64,000 nt of DNA from Fistulifera solaris (Eukaryota > Bacillariophyta > Bacillariophyceae > Naviculales > Stauroneidaceae), in contig AP026133.1 of assembly GCA_030295235.1 (NCBI GenBank), forward strand, positions 1,178,001-1,242,000, written 5' to 3'. A program made the position numbers and the translations under genes. The notes beneath the pieces are model-generated. The model did not search any database. It saw nothing but the letters and a program-made list of their open reading frames with translations, and was not told the origin of the DNA. Below, one piece after another: positions 43,670 to 53,433 of this stretch. Each line of letters begins with the position of its first letter. Position 1 is the first letter of the stretch.

Positions 43670-45448
43670 ATGGGTAGCTGTCGCTTTTTGTGTCTGATTG
43701 CGGCGTGTGTGCCGCTCGCCGAGCTGTGGGTTCATCCGCACATGTTTTCGTCTCTTCGATCCATTCGTCTTGACACGCATGATTCGGTGGCGTTATTTGC
43801 TTCTAATAACGAACGCAATATCAAAAAGACACACATTGTAATAGTTGGAGGCGGTTGGGCTGGTCTCAGTGTTGCGGATTCTCTTTCACACGATGAGAAT
43901 GTTGAAATCACTTTGTTGGATGCTGGGCCGGCCGTCGGAGGATTGGCGGGAGGCGGTGCGCTGTCTCCGCGTTTACAATTATCCGTCGAGCCGGGATTGC
44001 ACGGTTTCTGGCGAGAATATCGAAATACGATTGCGACACTGGAACGAATTGGTGTCATGCCCGGTGCTTTGACAGAATTTACACCTTCAATTCTCGTCTC
44101 GCAACATGGACGTGTAGCCCTCGCGCCTGTACTAGCCAACGAAACACTCAACAACAAATTGACAGCAGGTTCGCCAATACCGAGGGTGGAAGAAGCTTTG
44201 TCTAAGTTGCTACCTCCGCCACTGGATGTGGCCTTGTTATCGGAGTTTTCGTCCAAACGACTTTCTACGGCCGATCGAATTTCGGCACTCGGTTTGGTTT
44301 CGGCTTGGGCCGATTTCGAGCCCGAAAATCGAGAATCCTGGTTGCGTTACGACAATATATCCGCCGAAGCTTTGTTTCGGTCGGCAGGTGTGACACCCGC
44401 ACTGTATGATGAGTTGGTAGCGCCGTTATTGCACGTATTGCCCATGACCACCGGATACGATTGCTCGGCCGCGGCGGCCTTGTCGTGTTTCCATGTCTTT
44501 GCATTACAATCGAAAGGAGCCTTTGATGTGCGATGGTGTACAGGGAGTATAGGGCAAACGATATTTCAGCCGTGGATTGAGCAAATGACGGCGCGGAGGA
44601 ATGTGAAAATTCTGTCGGGACAAAGAGTGACAAATATTACGGCTCAATCAATAGGATCTTTCGAAGTTTCGGTGCAAGGAGACAACGAACATTACTCATG
44701 CGATGCTGTAGTCATGGCGGTTGGTGGAACGGCGCTGAAACGACTGGCATTGAACTGCCCTTTGTTACAAGTTTCAGAATCGCGGTATTGGAATGAATCA
44801 TTGCGTGGTGTTACGTGTGTCGCTGTTCGGCTTTTCTTTGATCGAAATAGTCCCAAACCTTGGCTTAGGCCTATGAAGGACTCCCCCGTTGTTGTTTGTG
44901 GACCCAATATACTTCCCGAGTTGGTCGAAACGGGGTTTTGCATTTATGATCTGAATCGGTTGCAGCCAGATGTCTTTTCGAATGTTACCGCTCTAGAAGT
45001 GGATTTCTTTCGAGCCGATGGTATTGCGAATATGGAAAGTGACGACGATGTAGCTGATTTGGCACTCAAAGCTGTTGCGACTGCCTTACGACTTCCTTCC
45101 ATTGCGCAGGATCGAAACTTATGGCTCGAAGTGCATGTCATTCGTGCTCGCAACGCTGTTTCTCATTTCTGTCTCAACTCGGCCAAGACTTCTCCTGGAG
45201 TGAGAGTCTGCAAAGGAGTTTACTTTTGTGGAGATTGGATTGATCGAACTGGGCATTCGTCGTGGAGTACAGAGAAAGCTGTCGTAACGGGACGGCAAGC
45301 TGCCTTGTCGATCGCCAAGGACTTTAATTTGCAACGTTGTGATACGGGTATTATTCCTGCACCGCCTGAAGCACCTCCATTGATGGCATTAAGAAAGCTG
45401 GCAAGACTGCGGAAAAACGCTACACCAACTCCTATACCATTCTTTTGA
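43670..45448 (+). CDS. FAD-dependent carotenoid-desaturase-like oxidoreductase, probably plastid
   Basis: A 592-residue intact single exon. The N-terminus (MGSCRFLCLIAACVPLAELW) is a signal peptide, then HPHMFSS, consistent with entry to the plastid or secretory path. The FAD-binding Rossmann motif is HIVIVGGGWAGLSVADSLS, followed by ITLLDAGPAVGGLAGG, as in amine oxidase/phytoene-zeta-carotene desaturase proteins. The C-terminal FAD motif is VYFCGDWIDRTGHSSWSTEK, after it AVVTGRQAA. Overall it is nearest to the zeta-carotene desaturase-like or carotenoid isomerase-like branch (VEPGLHGFWREYRNTIATLE). I cannot say which reaction it performs, and it may be one of the uncharacterised algal desaturase paralogues. 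It shares a divergent promoter region with GSIII. Confidence 0.85.
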   Translation: MGSCRFLCLIAACVPLAELWVHPHMFSSLRSIRLDTHDSVALFASNNERNIKKTHIVIVGGGWAGLSVADSLSHDENVEITLLDAGPAVGGLAGGGALSPRLQLSVEPGLHGFWREYRNTIATLERIGVMPGALTEFTPSILVSQHGRVALAPVLANETLNNKLTAGSPIPRVEEALSKLLPPPLDVALLSEFSSKRLSTADRISALGLVSAWADFEPENRESWLRYDNISAEALFRSAGVTPALYDELVAPLLHVLPMTTGYDCSAAAALSCFHVFALQSKGAFDVRWCTGSIGQTIFQPWIEQMTARRNVKILSGQRVTNITAQSIGSFEVSVQGDNEHYSCDAVVMAVGGTALKRLALNCPLLQVSESRYWNESLRGVTCVAVRLFFDRNSPKPWLRPMKDSPVVVCGPNILPELVETGFCIYDLNRLQPDVFSNVTALEVDFFRADGIANMESDDDVADLALKAVATALRLPSIAQDRNLWLEVHVIRARNAVSHFCLNSAKTSPGVRVCKGVYFCGDWIDRTGHSSWSTEKAVVTGRQAALSIAKDFNLQRCDTGIIPAPPEAPPLMALRKLARLRKNATPTPIPFF

Positions 45449-46106
45449 ACCTGTGATGAAAAGTGAAGGACTAAAAAGTACAAGCGATGTTCTGCAAAAA
45501 CATGTTTGCGCTACATAAAGCAAAAGATATAGTCAATGGTTATCACAAAAGTGTATACATTTACTCTTTCCAGTAATTGCTTATAAAGTTATAAGCGTAG
45601 ATTTTCTGGATCCATAGTTTTCTAGTCACGAAATTGAGACTGGAATTCAGTCAAGAATGAATTTTGATTAGCAATTGGAACAGTAATACTGGTCTAATCA
45701 AGGTCTCTAATGTAAGCTAAAATAGCCACGTGTTCTACCGTGCCTGTAGGGTCATTCAGGGCTACTGGAGTATAGCATAAAAAACGAGAATGGCCATCCA
45801 TGTGCAAGAAAAAACTACTCCGTAAATACAATCGTGACTCCTCATGACTAGGATGAAGTCGCCCTCCACACCATAGATGTATACGACATGACGACGTTTA
45901 TTTCACAATAGTGACACGCAAACAGGATTTAAATATTTTTTAGTCGTACAGGCTTTGAAATCTTCGTTGAACTTCTGCGACGGTCAAATAATAATAACGA
46001 TGCGCGATCGACATGACCATCATCACAACATTGAATGCGACGAGATCCCACACCAATTTGTTCTTTATCATTTGCAACGTTTCCTTATCAAACAAGATTT
46101 CACAGA
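45449..46106. other. Intergenic with palindrome-related motifs
   Basis: About 660 bp between two + strand genes. Degenerate copies of the dispersed palindrome lie near 45626-45652 (GACTGGAATTCAGTC) and 45842-45873 (CATGACTAGGATGAAGTCGCCC). TACTCCGTA occurs at 45818. No coding seen. Confidence 0.45.
45626..45652. repeat. Dispersed palindromic element, degenerate copy E
   Basis: Contains GACTGGAATTCAGTC, one mismatch from the inverted-repeat core. The GTCGCCT box is not evident. Confidence 0.35.
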
Positions 46107-47618
46107 ATGAAACGAAAGTGAGAGGAAGAATTGGAGGAATTCGAAGAGGAGAAGCCGAAGAAGCGGCGACGAATTGACGCGTCTGAGATCGATTCTTTCC
46201 AAGAAGTCATCAATGCGACCGAACATGGATCTGTCATTGCGTTTGGAAGCAATGACGTCAACATGCTTGGATTGCCCTTGCCTGATTTGCTAGAGGAAGA
46301 GAATGCAGAAGAATTTGAACGGTTTTTGTTGGGATCCGACCCTAAACCGGATCTTCTAACGACACGCACACTTCCAACAAAGGTGCCACGAGTCAAGCGG
46401 GTTTGCTCGATCTCTGCGGGCGGAATGCACACAGCCGCTCTCACGGTCGATGGCAAAGTCTATACATGGGGCGTGGATGACGAGGGAGCTCTGGGATATT
46501 CACTTGATGACGATGAAAATCCCATTCCCCAAATAGTGCCTCAACTTGACGAAATCATCCAAGTCACGTCGGGAGAATCATTTACGTTGTTTCTCAACAC
46601 GAAAGGACAAGTGTTGATGTGCGGAAAGATGCGCTCGTTTCACTATGACTCCTTTCATTACCCCTCCGACGGAGTGGCTTGTCAGGGAAACACTGTACAA
46701 CCTGTTGTTGTACCGATGCCTGGGAACGAAAAGGCGGTCAGCATTGCAGCGGGAAACGGTTCCAACTTTGCTGCAGTACTTTTGAAAAGCGGAGTAATCG
46801 GTACATTTGGTAAGTTCGTTTACAGTTTGATAGTGCTTATTTGAAATGTATTCAAACTAGTTGAATGTTCGACAGGTTTCGGTGAACACGGCGAATAGCT
46901 CGATTGCACGGGATGACGGATCCCGAAGCTGATGGCAGCTTCAATTTGACCAGGTTGAGCGAGATCGATAAAGTTCCGAATTCGACGGATAATAAGCGAA
47001 TAATGCGTCATTTTTTGACACCACAGCTCGCTTGCTTCGAGGGACCAGTCAAGGAAGTACTTTCGATGGCGTATGGATCGAACCACCTTCTTTGTCGTCG
47101 CGAAGAACTGGGGTGACACCAATGCGACGCTATACGGAAGCGACTTAAATTATTCCGGACAGCTAGGTCTGTCGGATAGAATCAAATCGGTACACGTGTT
47201 GACGGAATTGCGTAAGAATGTGTTAATTGTTGCTGCTGGTTCCTACCATTCCTACACTGTTGATGATGAAGGGCGCATGTTTGCCACTGGGCAGAATATG
47301 TACGCACAGCTTGGTCTGGGTGCTGGTGGAGGACAGCATTTTGGCTTTGAGCAAGTTACGTTTCCGGGACCCTTTGTACTCACTAGAATTGCGGCGGGTA
47401 ATACTCATGGCAGGGCTCTCAATAGCAACAAGACACTTTACATGTGGGGCTTCGTCGGGGAGGGAGCAACAGGTCAACCTTGCATTGCAGGCGACGAGGA
47501 AAAAGATATTTGTCACCCAACAAAGGTCGATCTTCCTTCTCAAAAGCAGATTTTGGATTTCTGCAGCGGTGGTCAATTCAGCGCTGTGGTCATACGTGAG
47601 GATGCTGACGATATGTGA
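46107..47618 (+). pseudogene. RCC1-repeat protein gene, damaged (one stop, one or two frame breaks)
   Basis: Encodes a seven-bladed RCC1-like propeller (repeat motifs VIAFGSNDVNMLGLPLPDL, VYTWGVDDEGALGYSLDDD, LYGSDLNYSGQLGLSD, MFATGQNMYAQLGLG, LYMWGFVGEGATGQPC), probably a nuclear Ran-GEF relative. From ATG 46107 the frame reads MKRK, TGA (46119), then EEELEEFEEEKPKKRRRID, a nuclear-localisation-like start. An intron begins at GTAAGT (46811). It ends either at 46875 (joining G-FGEHGE, which then hits a stop) or at 46899 (joining ARLHGMTDPEAD, in frame). A further break near 47080-47085 changes frame between YGSNHL and FVVAKNWGD. Sequencing error could explain the indels. The TGA makes real decay, or a later unidentified start, more likely. 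Confidence 0.7.
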
Positions 47619-47791
47619 ATGATAGTCTTTTGCCTGTGTCATCAACAGTTTTGGTAGCGAAGAACAGATGCCGATTACCATTCTGCTTAAGATTTCGTAA
47701 TCCGAAACATAGTATCTCCCTATACATTAACTCCTTAGTTTAGGCGCAAAGAACGTCGCTCCATTTCTCCTCCGAGGCAACCTTTTGTTTC

Positions 47792-50141
47792 CTACGGTAC
47801 GATTGCTATAGTAAACTCCTCGTTCGCTCGATGAGCGTCTCTGTAAAGTTTATTCAAGCCATAAACACCAAACTTTTCGTGCGTCTTGCTGTAATGTTCC
47901 AACGTCTTCGGACGGTCGTCGTAATCAGGCATGTCTGTTGCTGCAGCCACCATGTTCATTTCTTCCCAAGTAAAGCGATGTGATCCCATGTCTTCCTTAT
48001 CCTGTTTCAAAATAATCGATCGACCTGGAATCAAGAAACGAGGATCATTCGGGGAGAGAGCCATTTTCTTTAAGTAGTCTGCATCGTCGTCTTCCTCACC
48101 ATTATGACTCGGAAACAATTCAATATCGCCCGGTTCAAATCCTGTCTGACGGTGCAAGTGGAGTACATCGTTAATACTGGCTCCCAAGATACAAGGACCG
48201 GCTGTGAATAAAGTATCCTTTAAAGGAAGGGAACGCAATTAGAGCGACAGCGAGTGAGTCGCCCTGTACTAAGCAGTAGCGACAATTGACAACCATCACG
48301 GCACAGCCTTTGTTCTACTTACCACCGTATGCGAAACAGCTAAGACTGGGTTGGGGCAAAGCATATCGTCATAATCCACCGAAGTATAACGATTGCGTAC
48401 ATGGTTCACTACGTTTTGAACCGTTTGAGCTAGAAATGGATGTCCCGGGGCGGCAGCGAGAAACCCATTCCACAGACAATGTCGATGACCCAAGGTCATT
48501 CCTGGTGTATCTTGTGGCGTCATGAAACCCACCGACGGTGGAATGAGCTCATCCAAGTTACTTTCCAACATGATATCCATATCGGCATAGACTCCACCCA
48601 TGATCAAGAGGACGCAATAACGAAACAGATCCGCTTTGAATGCGCCGGGCAAAATGGCATCATACGCGTCGCGAACGGCGGGTGGGAAATGTGCTTGCAA
48701 GAATTGTGCCGCCCGATTGTCGTCGTAGAACTCATAGTGCCACCCAGACTGTCGGAAGGATTCAATCAATCGAGACATGTTGGGATATTTTTCTTTGGTG
48801 ACGGGTTCATACCATGTTTGATGAATGATTCGAGGAATGAGTCGCTCGGGGTCTTTGGAAACGCGGGGTCGCGTGACTTTCCATTCCGCCATTAAACGTT
48901 TGGGCGGCGGTCGTATCTGACAAAGTGCTTGGCAGTAACACGGACATTGGGCTTGACACATTTGGCAATCCCCACCTTGGTCTCCATCATAGCCTGTTTT
49001 CAGACATTTGAAACATTCTTTACCCGACGGCAAGCAATCATTCATTAGCAAAATATCAAAGAAATTGGGCGTTTCCAACAGGGTTGCGGGCGTAGCACCC
49101 GTTGGATACTCTCGAACGGTCGCAACGAACGGCAAGTGATCCATATCCATCCCCAAGGTCGCATCCGTCATTTCGTCAGGTCGATCGAGAAAAGCAAATG
49201 GAACAATTGCCGACGGTGTGTAAACTCTAACCCTAACCCTAACCCTAACCCCAACCCTAACCCTAACCCTAACCCTAACCCTAACCCTAACCCTAACCCT
49301 AACCCTAACCCTAACCCTAACCCTAACCCTAACCCTGTCCTTTGTAAGGCACGGGGCACGTCGCATGCTCCACTTCTTCACCAAAGGTACATTGTGCCTG
49401 CCACAAAGTCCAAGACGTGACTCGAGGTGCCACGGGTTCTCGAGTATCTGTTGTTGATGTTGTAGTCCAGTATCGCAAGAAAGTGGATGACATAGGCAAC
49501 GACGATGGAGCTAAATAGAGAAATCCAGGGTGCCATCGATCATCGGGCAAGGCAATCGCTACCGATGATTGCGCGTTCTGCAACAGATCTTGCCACAATA
49601 CCGTGAGAGTGATTTGCTCAGAATCCCAGTACACGTTTCCCTGCTGTGTTGCCATGACACAATACTTCCACAACTGTGTTGCGTACTGCGAAGATAAAGC
49701 ATCGAATTGCGCAACCGAATCATGGCAATATTGCTGCACGAAGGTCCGTTGCTGCGCATGCGTGTAAAAGTTAAAAGACATTTGTGCGCTGCCAGTTCCT
49801 GTTGCGTCCAATTCTTCGATGAAATCGGTGATGAGAGGAGGAATTCCGGAGCTTGGCATCGGCCCAAAGACACGAAAAGGTGTCGAAGGAATCGTTGAAA
49901 AGAGCATATTCGTCGTGCTCGATAAACCCGACACGGGCAGTTCCTGAAGCAACCACGGAGACCATTTGTTGATTGAAAAGAAGATAAAGCCACCCGTAAG
50001 AATCAATGTTGTTACAGTCGTCCGTAAAATGGCATTTGCACGGGCTCGTTTCGCCTCCATTGCTTTCAGACCGCTATGCGTTGCACCTGAATTGTGCGTA
50101 GAATGATGAAGATTCTTGCTTGGTCTTATCGGCACTGTCAT
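47792..50141 (-). CDS. GT32-like glycosyltransferase, type II Golgi protein, interrupted by telomeric repeat
   Basis: A predicted Golgi sugar transferase (Gly_transf_sug, PF04488; OCH1/capsular type). From ATG 50141: a short cytosolic tail, one membrane helix (ILRTTVTTLILTGGFIFFSI) and a stem of about 230 residues. The stem frame ends at the telomeric tract (49226-49336). Beyond the tract another frame carries a Cys-rich segment (CLPSGKECFKCLKTG, CQMCQAQCPCYCQALCQ) and the catalytic domain: IPRIIHQTWYEP, FKADLFRYCVLLIMGGVYAD, with the DMD metal-binding motif. A 105-bp intron (48218-48322) leads to the last exon (TLFTAGPCILGASI). Both halves look like one protein, but in this assembly the tract shifts the frame. 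Either a base is miscounted, the tract is spliced, or the gene is broken. Confidence 0.75.
49226..49336. repeat. Interstitial telomeric repeat (CCCTAA)n, about 18 units
   Basis: About 18.5 tandem CCCTAA units on the + strand (TTAGGG on the coding strand of the glycosyltransferase), with one variant unit CCCCAA near 49249 and a degenerate first unit CTCTAA. It is flanked on both sides by unique coding-like sequence, so it is not a chromosome end. Confidence 0.97.
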
Positions 50142-50578
50142 CTCCGGAAGTCAATAGCCACAAGAAATATCAACAAAATGAAATGAAACGAAACGAAACG
50201 CAACAAACCAATAGAAATAGAAAAGTAGACAAGCAACGTTGCGTTCGTGTCGTTGCAATGCAAATGTGTGGTAAATGGTTTCGTTGTGCTGGCTTGATGA
50301 ATGTCATAGCTTATACACAGAACGTCCTCTCTTCTTCACTATCGCGATAGAGTAGTGAGTCATAAGGAACGGAAAATGAAAATGACGTCGGCTGGCTAAG
50401 GCATATTTCTCTTGTGGAGCGATGATATCAGTCTTAAAATGACTAATGAGAATCCCTTCAAAAACAAAACCTCAAACTTCTACTAATCTTGAAGCACAAA
50501 ATCACACACGACCTCAATATTAGTCAATCCGTGATACCATTCGACCTAAATTCCTAAAACTTCTTTTTTTACTTGATT
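50142..50578. other. Intergenic, no gene seen
   Basis: About 440 bp upstream of the glycosyltransferase. Contains a short GAAAC/GAAACG repeat near 50183-50204. No coding recognised. Confidence 0.45.
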
Positions 50579-52349
50579 TTAATGAATGAACCTCTCAAAA
50601 TGTGGGAAACAATCCATTTCATTTTCTGGATTGCATAACTCACCCACATCAGGATTCGGCTGTCCTGTGAGAGATAAGATCCGCTCCCATAAAAGTCCTT
50701 TCGGATCCATCGTCCGTGGACTGGTGGCAACGAGCAAAGGAATCGGAATGTATACGCCGTGACTATTCACTTGACCGACGGAAAAGCCTGTATAGCCGTA
50801 CATGGCCCCGTGTACTGCATTTTGTGCTAGTTCCGTGCAATACACCGAGTCCGCCGCATTGGCAGGTACCGACCGAACCATGTACGAGGGATCAATATAA
50901 CGGACGGTGCATTCGAGTCCCTTGTTCTCAAAGTGATCTTGAATTTGCTTCTTGATGTATTCACCGATCGGTTGTAACTTTTTATTGCCACCCTTGTCTA
51001 TTTCGGAAGACGTGCCTAGGATTTCTTCACCGGCACCTTCGGCGACAGCGACTACGGCATACTTCTTCTCGGCGACTCGCTTCTCCAGAAAGTGCAGAAT
51101 GCCATCTTTCCCTTCCAAGACAATCGGAACTTCCGGTATCAATACGCAATCAACATCTCCACTCCCCAAGGCAGCATATGCCGTCAAATATCCCGCCGAT
51201 CGACCCATCAGTTTCACCCACAGTAATGCCTCTTGGACTAACGCACATACTCTCTGTTTTGGCAGTTCGGATACTGGCTTGCGCCGCTTCGACGCTGCTC
51301 AGGAAACCAAAGGAGCGATCAATATAATCTAGATCATTGTCGATTGTCTTGCAGATTCCCACCACCGCAATATTCCGACTTTGTTGCATACATTCTTGGT
51401 GTATTTTAAAAGCCGCACGGTGCGTTCCGTCGCCTCCAATGACATAAAGCTGCGAAATATCCCTTTCTTGTAGAAATTGAAGAATTTTTTCGGTATCAAA
51501 GCCACCTCGTCCACTCCGAAGAACGGTGCCTCCTTCATGATGAATGTCTTCTACTAGCTCATTCGTAAGAATGATGGGTTCAAAGTCAGCAAGACCCAAA
51601 AATCCTCGAAAGCCTCCTCTTATACCCCACACCTGATTGACGCCATACACACTATAAAGACTGTGCGTCAATTCACGGATCACATTGTTTAAACCAGGAC
51701 AGAGTCCACCGCAGGTAACAATTGCCGCATTGACGGTCGCCGGGTTAAAATGCAGCCGTTCGCGGGGACCGGCACGTACAAAAGCGCGCGACAAAGACAC
51801 CATCCGAGACGTACGAACTGCATCGAGGTAAACGACGTCGTCGTCGTTAAAATACTCATTGTAGTCAAACGCGATGAATTGAGAGAACGAATTGGGGTTT
51901 GAAGAAACCGAAGAGTGATTGCTATTGCGAGCAGCATCCACCTCGGTCTGATTCTGAAAGGCCTTCGGTGGTTGCATCGGAATCGGCTTGAACAACTCGA
52001 CTCGACTGTTGAGAGTATCCATCGAAGGAAATCGATCGCGCAAGGATTCCAGTTTGGCTTTGTAGACTTTCTTCACGATGAGATGCTCTTCGCAACGCGC
52101 TTGAAAGCCAGCCCTCTCTAGCTGCTGCTCTATTTCCGCCAACTCTTCATCGCGACTGACGGTGTCTTCTTGCAGTGAAGAAGCCTGAAGTGTGTATTTG
52201 TTTTTTCCAGAAAGCATAGTTTGTTGTTGTGAATGATGCTGCTTTCGTTCTCGAAAAAGAGGAGAAGTTTGAAACGATGTAACACAGGGGAGAAAAAGGA
52301 TGGAGGATGATTCGAAAGCACAAAAGAAAAATAACAGCGCTGTTCGCAT
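50579..52349 (-). CDS. PFK: ATP-dependent 6-phosphofructokinase, probably plastid-targeted (one apparent frameshift)
   Basis: Phosphorylates fructose-6-phosphate in glycolysis. The N-terminus (MRTALLFFFCAFESSSILFL, then PCVTSFQTSP) is a signal peptide with an S-F cleavage site, matching bipartite plastid targeting. The kinase domain follows: VTCGGLCPGLNNVIRELTHS (ATP-binding Gly loop), VWGIRGGFRGFLG, VIGGDGTHRAA (GGDGT, the ATP-using rather than PPi-using form), and GICKTIDNDLDYIDRSFGF with the catalytic Asp (usually PKTIDND; Cys here replaces Pro). The frame breaks near 51241-51255. Restoring two bases in the TGTG stretch (or removing one) joins KTES to CALVQEALLWVKLMGRSAGY and gives about 590 residues with ERFIH at the end. 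Confidence 0.88.
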
Positions 52350-53433
52350 GTTTACGCGACGAATCTTCTTGAAGGAGGATCGACGAACAAGATCTTGGTT
52401 TGGGTGGTCTCTTATGCCTTACTGGTATGCCTTCGAAGTCGAAACGCGAATGATTATCATCGTCTTCGACGGCCTTCGGCGTATCTTTTCTTGTTGTCGG
52501 AAGAAATTCGCACTATAGAAACTTCCATTTACAAATACTCCGTACTATACTTCAGAGTGTAGACTTGTCATGTCTCGAAATTGCCATTAGAGATTACAGC
52601 GGAGAAAGGTGTTCCTTTGAGTGATTATCGATACCTATACCACACTAACATGATCATCATCAGATACACAATGTTAATCTTAATCACTTATAATGAAACT
52701 ACAGCCAGCTCATCTGCATTGATGTTGTCTCATCCTTAATCCGCTCGTGTCACAGTTCACCGTCAGTCTTGTTTGCTTTGAAGTACAGTCCGACTCCATC
52801 GTAATTTCTAAATAAAAAGGAATTAAATACTAACAATATTGTCATTCAACTTCACTAGCCTATGAACATAGATGAATCACTGGACTCGGATATGATTGCA
52901 ACGACAGTTTTCTTTGTGTATTTACGTTCACGGAATCAGTTTCAATATTTACTACGATGAAGATGTACCTGACTCGTTATTACCCAACTCAGCTTAATTA
53001 CAGTCCCGGGAACGTCCACCTCATCAGGCATCAGATCGTTTTTAGTTCATTATTTTCCGACAATTAACACGCTCTGAATTCAAGCAAAGGCAAAATAATT
53101 GAGTGCAGTTTTGATTTTTTCGGTTATGTTTTCGTAGGATGATTATGTTGAGTTGCAATCGAAAGGCCATCATACTAAAGGATAAATTTAAGCGCGACCT
53201 AAAGCTCCGTTCTCAGAACTTCTGTCTAGGATGCATAGCAGCGAAGCAGGACATAATCTATTGGGGTAATGGAAGTGAAAGCACTGAACCTTAAAGCGTG
53301 CATGCGAATTTAAACGTCGTTACGGACGCATCGCTTGTTGGTCTTTACATTAAACAAAAACAAAAAAGGAACTATATAACCACCCACATTCTCCTGAACG
53401 AGAAAAACGTTTCGAAACAGCAACAACTTGTCA
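52350..53433. other. Intergenic, no gene seen
   Basis: About 1.08 kb between two minus-strand genes. AT-rich. TACTCCGTACTATACTTCAGAGTG near 52537 resembles the short palindromic motifs seen elsewhere. No supported coding or RNA gene. Confidence 0.45.

Noticed and set aside
46119-46121. TGA in the RCC1-type gene as a second selenocysteine codon
   Set aside because: The position is in a charged, non-conserved leader, not at a redox Cys, and no SECIS-like hairpin was seen nearby.
49136-49420. Open frame encoding a long Asn-Pro dipeptide repeat (and Leu-Gly or Val-Arg repeats on the other strand)
   Set aside because: It is the translation of the telomeric repeat. Only the reading on the minus strand that joins the glycosyltransferase halves has protein context.
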